A DNA stretch of 64,000 nt from Polytrichum commune (Eukaryota > Streptophyta > Polytrichopsida > Polytrichales > Polytrichaceae): NCBI GenBank assembly GCA_950295325.1, contig OX485807.1:16147001-16211000 (forward strand), in the 5' to 3' direction. Of the stretch, positions 12,266 through 23,513 are shown piece after piece. A program made the translations under genes and the position numbers. Position 1 is the stretch's first letter, and the number at the start of each line of letters is the position of its first letter. A model generated the notes under the pieces. It did no database searches and was not told the origin of the DNA. It saw only the letters and a program-made list of their open reading frames with translations.

Positions 12266-13068
12266 TACTACCAAAATTCACAGTTGTTCACATGTGCTAT
12301 AGATAGTCATAACAGGTTCAACATGTGATTGATTAGCCATACTTGTGTCTTTTACCCTTTCTTGTATGATTTGTTTGTATAGATGTAAGGCTCTCTTTCT
12401 TGTGGGTCATGTACAAGTCATACGATTCTTTGTTGCGTAGGTAATTAAGGTCATGCGAGTCATTGATGATATGAAGGCATGGGTTACGCAACAGTGTGGA
12501 TGTTGGGGTAACTCACAGTTCCCCGAGTTCCTATAGGTGTTGTAAAGTTCAGTTTTTTCAAATCCCAGAGATGGGATATCAAAATTCTATTTTGGAAGAG
12601 GCCTGTTTTCAGCAATTTGTTGACATGCGCAAATGCGCATGGGTGTCCAATGATCTGCTATCCTGCACGATTAAGAAACAAGTGCTTACAATTATTGCAA
12701 TGCTTGATTCTGAATGATAGCCTTTTGGTAAGATTTTTGTGAACTTAACCTCATTATTTCCTGGTTCTTGTCTTTACCTAGTTATGTGACTGGAGGTAGT
12801 CATATATACTTTTTGATACAATTGCTACACTGATGTTGTGGTGAATTCAATTAATCACATGTTTTGGGAATTCCACCTAAACATTTCAAAACATCGAACT
12901 CCCAAGGTTTCAGAAGTTCTTGTGATCAATTCTTACTCATAAAATTTGTGAAGAGTTTGTGATGTAGCTTCATTCAAAATCTTCCTGATGAGCATCTTGC
13001 CTACCACGTGCCTTGTGGGAATTTTATTTCGTTAGAAGTTGAAAAGTGGAGTGGTTTTGATTGTTCAA
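12266..13068 (+). other. VAC14 3' flank and intergenic DNA
   Basis: This follows the TAG stop at 12263-12265. The first 100-250 bases are probably the 3' untranslated region. I saw no canonical AATAAA in a convincing place, so the transcript end is not fixed. The remainder is AT-rich intergenic DNA with only chance short open frames. Confidence 0.4.
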
Positions 13069-13487
13069 GGTGACTACACTACCTACACTAAATATTGTAT
13101 TTAGTGTCACCAATTCTAATTGTCTTGCTCGATACTAATTATAAACCGCGGTGGAGTGTCACCAACACTAAATGTTAACCTAACATTGTTCATAAATCCT
13201 TGTAATTTTTTTTGGGGGGCTGTTATAGATTTAGAGTGTTGCAATTACTGTCACTTAGTAAGTGAATTTTCATCCAGATTTCAATCATCCATGACAATAA
13301 TTTGCAATATTTTATCACAAGTTGCTGACACGAGTAGGGTTTGGCCAATGGATGAACTCATCCATCGTCCATGACAGTATTTCTTCACTTATTTGTAAGA
13401 AGTGACATCTAAAAGGTTACCATAGTGGCATAAAATATCATATGACACTAAATACCATATTTAGTGTAAATACTGCACGAGGTGACC
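13069..13487 (+). mobile_element. Nonautonomous 'TTTAGTGT' element, copy A
   Basis: About 419 bp. Each end carries a short palindrome near ACACTAAATA...TATTTAGTGT, set just inside a GGTGAC / GGTCACC outer pair. The interior includes ACCGCGGTG, ATCATCCATGACAATAATTT and TAGGGTTTTGGCC-type blocks. These recur in the same order, inverted, at 36448-36850. It is noncoding. The paired ends, defined length and second copy mark it as a mobile element of the MITE kind; the superfamily is not clear. Confidence 0.6.
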
Positions 13488-14611
13488 TTTTGAACTCCCT
13501 TTTAATCTTTAACTTCCAGAGACGCCTGTTTTGGGTTGTGAATGACTCTTAAAGGCAAATTCATCCAAAAGGAATGTCCGAGGAAGGTCACAATGGGTAT
13601 CATTATGTTCCTAATGAACTTTTCTTGTCAATGGTGATGATTGCATTCCAATATGAAAAGGTGGTTCATAAGAGTTTTTTAAAGTTAAGGATGAACTAAC
13701 TTTTTCATTTGTTAATATATTATTATAGATAGTAACTTCATATTATTTTGATTGAAAATTATCAATTGTCTATGGACTCTTTTTCTTACCTCAGTGTATA
13801 TCAATTCTTGATATAATCTTCAAAGTTTGGACTATAATTTTATAGCATATATTTATCACAATTCTTGAAGTTTGATGATTCTAAATCCATTATTAAGAAA
13901 TCATGAGGATTCCTAAATTTTTCTACCATATTGATGTGTTTTTAAAATCATTAGAGAGCCTCAAGTCTTGCAATTGGACCAACAACTTAACATTAACTAA
14001 TTTGAAACCATCGTGATGTACTTTCAATCCCATTAGCCTTTTCAACTTCCTGGACTTTAAAATCAATTTATTTCATTACATTTCATTAGCAACAACTTTT
14101 CTTTCAAGTACAATAAAAATTGAGCTCTAGAAAGCTTACTATTAGACAACCTAATGAAACCACAATACATACCAAAAAGTTAAGGCTTAAACACTTGACC
14201 ATGTTGGAAAACGCATATATATGTGTGTGTGTTTGTGTGTTGGGAAGGGATGTGTTCACTCAAGTTTGCCATATGTCAAGTTTGAATCCAATTAGCTTTG
14301 CACTTTTCCTCTTACTTGACAAGGGTGCAATTCATGTTATGTTCCCTTTCCTCATTATACACACCAGGGTAACTACAGTAGTGCTGCTCAAAGGATTGAT
14401 TCCCTAAAAAGTTCTCCCTGGATGCTATCAAAGAGATTCTGTTTATGCAGGTGACTATCACCAGTTCTCATTTGTGTAAAACTTCTGCAGTAACAACTGC
14501 TGTAGAAATTTTGTTCAGTGTGAAACCGCCTACTCCATATCTATGCTGAACAGACCTGGTGGTGATAACAACAACTTATCTGACTAATTTGTACGAATTC
14601 AGCCTACAATC
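13488..14611. other. AT-rich intergenic DNA between convergent genes
   Basis: No gene or recognised repeat. A short TG-rich run lies near 14220-14240. The 3' untranslated region of the oxidase-like gene on the minus strand should lie in the part nearest 14611. Confidence 0.4.
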
Positions 14612-17600
14612 TCACGGATTCAGTTCCTGTTGGGACCACACTATCTGTCCATTCTCAGAACTTGAACGGAACATTATGCGCCGCATCTCCTTCGCATGGT
14701 AATAATCAATCTGTAAATCATCACCACATAAAATCATGACATGACAAATGAGTTATAATGATTTAAGGGTTGTGAGAAGGGTGTACTGGTTTTGTGGTCG
14801 ACCCACCTTTACACAGAATCCGGTAGAGCATGGAACATTATTTGTTCCCTGCCATGTAGGTTTTATATCCATTCAAGTTTCCTTGATCTCTTAGGGACTC
14901 GAGCTCTAGGTGAACTGAAGTGGGATGGTCTTGGAAAATTCCACCAATGAGGAATTAGATTTCAATGGTCATGGACCCTGAAGCTCTAGTTTATAAAGTG
15001 CCTCTAAGCAATGGGTCCTTGAGCATGGAAATGCAATGAAGGAAGACATTTGCAATTTGAAAATATTTTAAAGAAGTCAATGAGCTACCACCAAATGAGA
15101 AATGTTAACAATGAGGAGATGAGACGAGTGGAAATATTGACCTCTTCTGGCTTGAGCAAAAGAACACAGAATGTGTCTAAAGGACCCTGGCTGGGATCTA
15201 GCTTGGGGGTCTCACTTCCCGTTGTTTTTGGATGTCCAGGATGAGGGGCTCCAAAACCCTCACGCGACCTCGGAGAGCTGTCAAACCATGCCTTCTCCCT
15301 CAGCTGCTCATTTTAACACCCCCAAACATATCAGGCTTTGGTTCAAATATTATTTGAGAGTATATTCTGATCTTGTCGCTAGTTTAGCACATATAAGGTT
15401 CACTCCAATATTAGACTGATATATAGGTGAATACATGATATCAATACACCATATCAATAATAGTATCAAAGAACCTACCCAACCGGTATTGAGATTGTAA
15501 TACCAGTCAAATATTGATACTTGGTAGGCATCACAAGATGAGAGAATCTTTGAATACCCAAGTTCATATTTGGGTCAATACCATCCAAATACCATCTTGG
15601 TACTCGGATAATTGTGGAGGTTCTTGCATGGTATAGAGACCCAAATGCTATCAAAAGAGAATACTTGTATATCCATTGATATAAGAACAAGGTAATACCA
15701 TTCTAACACTGGGTTACTCTTTCTGTAGAGAGAATCACCATGTGAACACTACCTTGCAAAGAACGAGAGGCTATGAAGCTTCTTTCTATGGAACTCCTTC
15801 ACAAAGGAAGAGATTTTGATACACAACAAAATGCTGAATACCTCACCGATTTTCGTGAAGGATCTGAGTCCCTGTTGCCAATCACATCTAAAATGCCATG
15901 GATGCGGAATTGCTCCCAGCTATCAGTGAAATAGTAACATATCTGCACAAATATAAGTTGCTCCCAGTAAATAAATACCTCACAAAGTGATGGAGGGAAT
16001 CATTTCATATGAGCGTACTTATCATTCATCTAACATAAAATGCCTGACATAGTATGCAGCCCGGAGGTTACTAGTTCTAAGTTTACTTGACACCAAATTA
16101 GGTTTCAAGACCCTGAATTAGTCTAGTTCAAGTCATTTAAGATAAATCGGCCACAAACCTATAGGGGGTCAAGTTTTATGTTGGATGGATGAGAAGTACG
16201 TTCGTATGCGATAGTTCCCTCTCCCAAAGTGACAGCCTCTAATTGTCAAACACTATCCTATTTAGTGACTGTCTTGAGCAATGTTGCAAAAGATATTTGT
16301 GTATCCAAAATGTTTCTTAGTTTTTCTTCCCTTTCTTAGTCAGCAACACCAGAAAGAGAGAAATGGCAACTAATGTGGGCGTGTGAAATGTATTACCTCA
16401 CCGAATGCACAATGCTTGATTTCGTCAATCTGCATCATGTCACAAACACAATTTATCTTATGATAGATCTCACAAGCCACTTCTAAAACATGCATCATTC
16501 GTTTCACATGCATGCTTCTTTTTTGTTTCTTTTTATTCCCTCTGATGTCTCGCACAAGATCTTACAAGTGAAGTCCATTGAATTCTGTCAAGATATATTT
16601 TACAAAAGCAATTTCTGGGTCAACGACATTAGTTCTGGGTCTGGAGAGGACATACTTCAATTAAGTAAAAGACCTTCAAAGCTGCAAATCTTAGGGTAAA
16701 CCTACCATCAATAACATCATATATCCACCGTCACCAAAATATGAGTGCCAGTAGGGTTTGGATTTTCTCAAACCCATAAACCTTGCAGCTTGAAGGTTAC
16801 CTTGATAATAGCTTTAAGATTTCATGAACTTGCCTTTTGACTTCGAGCATCTGTAGTGAACTGCATGTTATTTGTGCCGTCCACAAAGCCCCTGCATCAC
16901 AAACCTGCAAGGGTTAGGAACAAGTATGGCCATGGCAAGTTGTACACACTATAGTGGATCCTAAACTGCAATTTTTTCAGAAAAAGGCACTGGGGATTAA
17001 TGCGTACCTAAATACAATGGTTCGATTTGCAGGTCTTCCATCTGGCCGCACTGTAGCCTGTGTTCACCATTTCCATGAGCATCCAATGTGGGTTTTAGGG
17101 TTTCAAGTTGCAATAAGTACAAAAACTCTTACATGGTGAATAAGTCCTTGAATAACTACAGAAGGGAGAAAATATGGGAAACAACCAACAAAGACCAATT
17201 AGCAGAACCTCCTTTTCCCAGCTTAAGTGGCCGGATGGTATAGGGCAATTTAAAGATATGCAGCCTTCACAGACATCGTCACAATTACTAAGGGTTGTGG
17301 CCCTATTGTGGGCACTTTCAATTCCTCAAACAATTTTGGCTGTTAGATTGGATCAGGAGCTAATCTCATCCAAATTCCCAATTCTGACGAATCATGAAGA
17401 TTGTCATTCCAAGTATGAGGATGGGATTTGAGGTGGCAAAAGTCACGGGAGGTCAGAGTGAAGATCCTCTTTCTCTTTACTTGGTCACATATGCCCTCCC
17501 AATTGTGTTCAATCTTGAACCTAGAATGGTGTCAACTTTCTGAGCACATAGTCCAATCTCATCATAGCATGTGTGTTTTTGGTGTCCATTAATAACTACA

Positions 17601-18262
17601 AGCCTTGCCATATAGTACCTCTGAAATATAGGTGTCCCACTAAGCAGGGTGACTACATAAGGCCCACATACTTTACATGAAGTACCCTTTTCTATTCATC
17701 ATTGGTGCAGCTACAATCCTTGTAACCATAATAAGGAACGTGGGTGTTATTGATCCGTTTTTCATGTTTTCCAACTTCTACCAATTAGATTTACACAACA
17801 AAACTTGTGTTGAATTAGCAAATCTCTGATGAACCATCACCAAAAACCGAATTGGAGATTGGACCTCCCATTACTTGGTTAAGATTATCGGTAGTGCATC
17901 TTTGTTGATTCTTTAGCTGAATACATAGGTCCTCCCATTTGTGTTCACTACTGAATGCAGGGTAGATAATAAAATTTGAAGTCGTAGTTCAATCTCTTGT
18001 AAACATGATGTGTCTCTATGGTGTTTGTTCTTTGATCCTCCCCTAACCACACACCAATCCAGTATAGGGGTCCAATTAAGGAAAGGAACCGAATAACACC
18101 CTAATACCTCAATCATGCTTCATAACACACCCGTAAGAACAAACAATCCCAATAACTGAAGAAGACATGACATACCAGTTGCAAATGTGTGGAGTGCTTC
18201 AGATGCTTATGGCTTTGCATCACATTCTGCAACAGCTCCCTCCATGGAGCCATACTGGCCAT
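14612..18262 (-). CDS. Pyridoxamine 5'-phosphate oxidase-like FMN-binding protein (At2g46580 / Alr4036 type)
   Basis: Seven exons in transcript order: 18262-18176, 17057-17008, 16891-16834, 16429-16397, 15942-15847, 15303-15142, 14710-14612. The frame closes perfectly on 194 residues; Arabidopsis At2g46580 is about 198. Seen: MASMAPWRELLQNVM at the start, then TVRPDGRPANRTIVFRGF, TTDARSQKIDEIKHCAFGE, YYFTDSWEQFRIHG, REKAWFDSS, LDPSQGPLDTFCVLLLKPEE and, at the end, WSQQELNP. Family knowledge: these are split-barrel flavoproteins related to pyridoxine/pyridoxamine 5'-phosphate oxidase, linked to vitamin B6 salvage; the substrate here is inferred. Intron 3 has a GC donor (AAG then GCAAGT); all others are GT-AG. 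Exon 6 could start one codon earlier (CAG) at a neighbouring acceptor. The in-frame ATG at residue 4 is an alternative start. Its introns hold F1 repeats. It converges with VAC14. Confidence 0.9.
14886..15010 (-). repeat. Fragment related to family F2 in last intron of the oxidase-like gene
   Basis: The blocks CCACCAATGAGG, AGATTTCAATGGTCATGG and TTTATAAAGTGCCTCTAAG read, in reverse complement, like the left part of the F2 elements at 25790-26305 and 29676-30180 (ends in a GGGCCACTTTACAC-like motif and holds TCTCATTGGTGG). It is short, diverged and noncoding. The rest of the intron (14711-15141) shows nothing. Confidence 0.35.
15304..15846 (-). other. Intron 5 of the oxidase-like gene
   Basis: Contains several near-repeats of AATACCA and ATATTGATAC / TATCAATAC around 15430-15600, a local low-complexity pattern without defined ends. 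The other introns of this gene (15943-16396 and 16430-16833) show nothing recognised. Confidence 0.35.
17485..18095 (+). repeat. Two F1 repeats in intron 1 of the oxidase-like gene
   Basis: Two same-orientation F1 copies lie at about 17485-17705 and 17922-18095, opposite in direction to the host gene. Each carries the CACATAGTCCAATCTC-like block, GTGTTTTTGGTGTCC or its variant, an AACCACACACCA-type block in the second copy, and ATATAGG.GTCC. The second resembles the reverse copies at 57 and 59.5 kb most closely (GGTGTTTGTTCTTTGATCCTC). Confidence 0.6.
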
Positions 18263-18281
18263 CCTTCTCTCTTCAGGAAAT

Positions 18282-18387
18282 CTATAAAGAGGAAACAATC
18301 AAAAACACATTCGCCAATTCTCCATTTCCAGCAAATCTTTTGGGGTTGAATAATTTCCTGCCATTCTCTGTACTCACCTATACTTAC
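18282..18387 (-). other. Possible 5'-leader intron of the oxidase-like gene
   Basis: Read on the minus strand, a strong donor (AGGAAA then GTAAGT) at 18387 and an acceptor (CTCTTTATAG) ending at 18282 bound a 106-bp candidate intron. It would end about 20 bases before the start codon at 18262. The promoter would lie above about 18420. Based on splice motifs only. Confidence 0.4.
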
Positions 18388-18429
18388 TTTCCTCATGAAG
18401 GTACCAGCACACCTTACAGCTTGCAGTAG

Positions 18430-19399
18430 TAGATATAGCTTGGCGAATTCTTACCTCTCAATTTTTTGGTTTGGCATAGATAAATTGTAGAAAGTCAAGA
18501 GGAAATTTCCTAAAATTCTTTTGTGAACATTCAGGTGCTTCCAGTTTCCAGAAAACCCCAATGTACATAAACCCTTCGCACATTGAAGCAACTTAGAAAA
18601 TCCTTAAGCGTCATCACAAAACTCTCTCACATTCCACATTAGCAACCATCCCTAAACGCGTCACCCCATTGAAGATTTATGACTAGATCCAATTCAAACC
18701 AAGTCTAATTCACTACCCACAAAGCCAAAATTGAACATTGACGTACTTAACCCAAGGATTGACATAGAAAGAAGGAGAGATGTTGCTCCACCTGATGAGT
18801 TTGGTCCCTAAAAATCACAACGAGCTTCGAATTCTCAGGTTGTCAATGGAATTTTGCACTTTGTGAGAGTAAGGTGGATGTGAAGAAGTCAAGTGAGCTC
18901 CGGAGAGTGCAATCTGGAGGTGAAGCAATGGAATGATGTGGATGTGTCTCACCCTTTGTCAAGACATTTGGCATGCTCTATATGTCTCATAGTTTATGGT
19001 ATTTAGTGTCTCTTTCTATTCGGAGTTGCATCGTGCTATAACTTTTAGAATGTGAGTTTTTACCGAGGAAAGTCATTTGCGTTGTTTAATGTTTGAAAAT
19101 TCTATATCACATTTGTTTGAAGAAATTGAAATCTATAGCAAGAATTTGTAGCATTGTGTGATTCTAAATAGTAAGTGACACTAAATATCATCGATGGTGT
19201 AGTGTTTCTAGTTAGGAAGGGATAACTTATGTAGATTCGAATTGTAGTAAGTGGGTCTTAAACAAACACTTTTAGAGTATGAAACATGCAATCAATTCCA
19301 GATGATATAGCAAATCGTGTCATTCTAGCCATTCGTCCTCCTAATGTTGTAAGCTCATATAAATATTTTATCCATTGTCACAATGAAGATTCTCTTCTC
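18430..19399. other. Intergenic DNA above the oxidase-like gene
   Basis: No gene recognised. At about 19165-19205 there is a single end of the 'TTTAGTGT' family (GTAAGTGACACTAAATATCAT). It matches, in reverse complement, a single end at 49528-49557. The oxidase-like gene's promoter should lie in the first few hundred bases. Confidence 0.4.
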
Positions 19400-19645
19400 A
19401 ATAAATGAAGATATAGGTCCCACCTCAATTATTTGACATTTGAGCTCAGAAAGGTTGACAAATTTCACCCATACAATCCAAGTTCTTTTAAGTTTTGGAT
19501 GTAAGAATGGACACATGCAATTTTGGTGTCCATTCCTAGTTCCAAAATGTACCACAACACACCACTCATAATATTAGGTTTTTTTTTAAGATGAGTAACT
19601 AAATTAGGCCCGCTTACCTTACCATGTGAATTGGGCCATGCCATA
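19400..19645 (+). repeat. Dispersed repeat family F1, intergenic copy
   Basis: Shares with the copy in VAC14 intron 1 the blocks TATAGGTCCCACC, ATTTTGGTGTCCATTC, CACACCACTCAWAATATTAGG and the well conserved AAGATGAGTAACTAAATTAGGCCCGCTTACCTT. Noncoding. Confidence 0.6.
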
Positions 19646-20504
19646 TCATTGCATCCAATTTGGCGGTCAGTCCTTAGCTCTTAGCTCTTACAACAAGGCT
19701 AAGTTGTGCCTACATCATGAACTGTGACTTATAATGGATCCTAACTTAAAGGTACATATTCAAGTCTAATAAATAAATAGATACACCAACTTCTTGATGA
19801 TGTTTGAAATGTACACATCTAGATGAATACCAAAGTAGGTCATCTATGACATTCACTTCAAGAATCTAAGATATTCACCTTGATTTAAAATAGCTAGTTC
19901 AATTCTCCTACTCCTCATTTGGATTTGCTCATGTGCTCATGCACTCATGCGATTGTTTTTTGGTTTTGTTTTCATCGTACCTCTTCACTTGCCAAAAAGT
20001 GCCCATAATAGGTGCATTGACCTAAAATATTAGGTGAAGAGCAAATTCCGGCCTAGGAAAGAGATGTTGCTTTGGCCAAACGCATGTGTCTTTCTAATCT
20101 AAGGTCATTTTTGAACTGCAGTTTGCATACTTTTCCCACATAACAACCTAGATTTTGGAAAGAAACATAAGATGCATGAAATATTATCATCAATTACAGT
20201 CCCAAGAGAATACCCAAGATAGCTTATCAACCTTGAAATCAACTTCCCATATGATGTATAGTAACACCACTAGCTCTTAACTTCAGTGAGTATCATTTCA
20301 TTATGAACCAACTAGTTGTCTTTGCCTTGAGCAAGGCTACAACTATACATCATATTGAGTTTCATTATATGGTGAAGTTATTGGTTGCTCAAAACTTGAG
20401 GAATGGACATGATAGTCAATGGAGACAATTTCCATATGACAATAAATAGACAACAACATAAATTGAATGAAACTTAGCACATCAATTGTCAAAAAAAAAA
20501 TTGT

Positions 20505-20700
20505 TGCAAGCCTTAGGGCCCCTTTTTGTACTCTTACATTTACTTTTAAAAAATAATCTTAATAGCCTTTTTAAATGTACATGCTAGAGAAAAAATAATA
20601 TATCTCCCTTGTGTATATTATGTACGCTCATATCTCAAATAATACCCTTCATACACTCACGTTAGTTCGTATGTGGTATGAAGAGTCCACCCCTTGAGGG
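20505..20700 (+). repeat. Repeat family F5, copy 1
   Basis: Blocks shared in order with 53445-53645: CCCCTTTTTGTAC (CCCCTTTTATAC in the second copy), TACTTYAAAAAATAAT, AATAGCCTTTTTA.ATGTACA, then a short ATCTC stretch, then TCTCAAATAAT, ACACT.ACGTTAGTTCGTA and TGGTATGAAGA.TCCACCCC. In the second copy the ATCTC stretch is replaced by a 45-base TC microsatellite. Noncoding; ends not defined. Confidence 0.55.
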
Positions 20701-21049
20701 CCTTACAAATATATGGTGCACGTTGGCAAGTAGTCAAACGAATTGCTTGAAAATTAAAATTTTATCTTGTGTCCTTTGGGTTCCAATGACTAAATAACAT
20801 TCTTATGATATGAGGCCTTGGTTGTTGTGAACAAGGATATCCACCTCCACACCTGAGACTCCAATGCTCTGTTCAAAAAATAATCAACATATGCTTAGAA
20901 ATTTATCAATGATGAAAACATGAAACCAAAATTTGCGTCAAACACGACTGACTAGAGTTTGGACCCATCACAACATTGATAACCAACAACCTTGGATTTT
21001 GGGATTTTGGACTTTGGACCCAACTACAACTCAAGGATACCCAACAAGC

Positions 21050-21290
21050 ACTCAAACATACTACAAAAGAATACTCGAGAATACCAGATCACTACAAGTG
21101 CATACTCAAGCACACCGAAGCACTACAAGTGCATACTCAAGCATACCCACCGGCAAGCATTGAATTCTTGCAAGGGCGTACTCAAGCACACTCAACTACA
21201 AATCTAGATGACTCTATCGTTCAACATGAACTCAAGCATGTCCAAATATAGTTATCTAAAATCATACTCAAGCATGCATGTAACCCAAGT
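21050..21290 (+). repeat. Short irregular repeats of ACTCAAGCAYA
   Basis: The core ACTCAAGCA recurs about six times, several of these inside the longer CTACAAGTGCATACTCAAGCA. Spacing is irregular (roughly 25-50 bases) and copies vary, so this is a decayed minisatellite and not a CRISPR array. An AAAT run follows near 21345. Confidence 0.5.
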
Positions 21291-21599
21291 ACTCGAGCTG
21301 CAATTAAACTCAAAATTCCAACTGAAATTGGGGAGGAAATAAATAAATAAATAAATAAAATACACATCCACAAAGTAAAACGATTGCAACACTCATGAAG
21401 GTTGAATCAAGTGTATCTAACATCATAGAGTCATGAATTTTATCATTGAGGAGAAATGAAACTCCTAAGTACACAACCAACTATATGATTTCTTGTAAGT
21501 AGCCAACTAAAGAATTCCTTGCAACTAGCAAATTCATTTGGGATTTGTATGCCATAGCTTATAACCTTCTCAAATGAAAAGTTTCCCATCTTGTAGAAT

Positions 21600-22960
21600 T
21601 ATGGCTAAATATGCATATTGCCAAGTGCTCACTCAAATGTTTATGTAACCTGGGCTTCACGAATGCCACATTTGAGAAAGTTTGCTCATCCTCAACGAAC
21701 TCAAGCACTTACACGGCTACCATTTCAGCCTCTTTGACCATTCCCCAAAGTTGTTTCTCAACACCATGGACATTGATGGATTCCCCTAAAGTTGCGTTAA
21801 TGGGTTAATAGTAATAGGCATGGTATCAACATCATTTGCTTTAGTAGCCCCTTTGAACAAACATGCCTCGTGATTCAAGGTTGCCATGTCAAGCATGGAT
21901 GGTGAGTACATTTCTCCGACTTCCATCTCTTGGCAATAGCATTCCTTCAAGCTTTTAAAATGGGCCTCAAAGAGATTATCCTCATTAGGTTGGAGTCTAT
22001 ATTGGGAGTAAACAAGCCTTGATGCCTTCATGAAGTTTGAGGCTAGAAATCAGCTTGAAAGTTCCTGGATAAATCAATTTGCACCCCTACAAGATCTACA
22101 CCTCCCCCTTTCAAAGTTAGTCACCTACATATAGGTTGCAACATTAAGACCAATATTAGAAAATGAACTTCAACATAAAGTAGAAGTGCATGAAGGGTCA
22201 AAAGAGGGCTATACAAGTACTTGAGCCCTGCAGGATGTCCACAATGTTCTTGAATGCCTCCCTAGATATTGTTTGGATACAACCATCTCCATCGGGCTTG
22301 GTGGTTGAATGGTTAAAAGACCCAAACTTGAAAATAACATACTCACATACAACCTTAATTATATCTAGGACTCCAAGTACCCATAACAAAAGACATGTTG
22401 TCATGGCAGCCATTAATCAAATCAATGAACTCCCAAAAAGAATCACTTGTGAAAGAAGACACATGATTGAAATAGAACTCATTAGGTAGTTGACCTTGAC
22501 AAACCTTAACCATGGCAAGATATTCACATATGAGAATGTCATGTTGTTGGGTGAATTTCACAAAATAGAGAACAATTTAAGTAAAGGAAAAAATTCAATC
22601 AAGGGAATTGGTACAAATATGTCAACAAGCAAGCTATGGTTAGCATTTGCTACCTCCCTTGTCCATAATGTTTGTTGTTTCACTAAGCCCACCTTGATGC
22701 ATGTTAGGCACCAAAGTATGATAGTTGGACATCACCCTTTTAAGGGTGATAACATGGACAGCCACTACATCTTCAGGTTCCTTATGATCTTGATGTCTTC
22801 AATTTGCAAGACATCCAAGAACCTGATAAACTTGACAAATTATAAATCATATATTCCACAAATGAGTTTCTTAGTGAAATTTAGTAATCTAGGAGGAAAA
22901 ACAACCTCCACTTGTTTTTTCAATTGAGGAACATGAGAGACGAGCTTGCTTTTCTTGAAG
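21600..22960. other. Region with long open frames on both strands, not recognised
   Basis: The plus strand is open for 145 codons at 22490-22927 and 99 codons at 22190-22489. The minus strand gives protein-like stretches (for example VANANHSLLVDIFVPIPLIE near 22630, and SFTSDSFWEFIDLINGCHDN near 22420) but they are interrupted by stops and a frame change. I recognise neither reading. It could be a decayed gene or element, or chance openness. The neighbouring 22960-23513 should hold the 3' untranslated region of the FPP gene. Confidence 0.25.
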
Positions 22961-23513
22961 TCAAGGTAAATATTTTCCGAATTCTTCAAGTGAGTATAGA
23001 TGACCCATAATAACTTCCTTTAGGATACATACTTCTCAGACGTGGACGTGTACATATACTTCAGAAACATTAGGGCCCATTCAGGTTTGGTCACTTGTCA
23101 CATTCGGTGTACCTACATACAAACGTTTGAATGCTTGGCCAAGTGGACTTAATTTATGATATTTCAAAACATCACGTTACATTGTTCAGTACAAGTGAGA
23201 TTTGGTAAACATCATGCTTCCTAGACTATTAAAATTGGCTTCGACTGTTGGGGAACCTCAATTGAGAGGCATTCAAATCTGTAAGTAGAAATGGGTAACG
23301 ATGATCCAATACACGAGCCACATGATACAGGTGATCCTGAACGCTACCTGGTTGGATGGATGTTTTTACTTCCTCTATTCTTACAATCTATTTCACCTTG
23401 TATACACATAACAATAAATTCAGCTTTTGTAAACCATATCTTGAATGGAACAGCCATTTTGTGTCGACCAACAACCGCCTCACTCATCATCAAGTTAAAG
23501 TTAGAGAAATCCT

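Noticed and set aside
14608-14700. Plus-strand frame with SVPVGTTLSVHSQNLNGTL that looked like an exon
   Set aside because: It is the antisense of the last exon of the oxidase-like gene, which gives the expected family C-terminus ending ELNP and a stop.
15730-15790. Plus-strand peptide TLQRTRGYEAS resembling the LQQREKAW segment of the oxidase-like family, suggesting an inverted exon
   Set aside because: The true segment (REKAWFDSS) is present in order and in phase on the minus strand at 15142-15303, so the resemblance is chance.
21050-21290. Regularly recurring ACTCAAGCA motif considered as a CRISPR-like array
   Set aside because: The window is plant nuclear DNA, repeats are short and variable, and spacing is irregular.
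22296-22325. GTGGTTGAATGGTTAAAAGAC, similar to the D-arm of tRNA-Leu/Ser
   Set aside because: No matching anticodon or T arm downstream, so not a tRNA.
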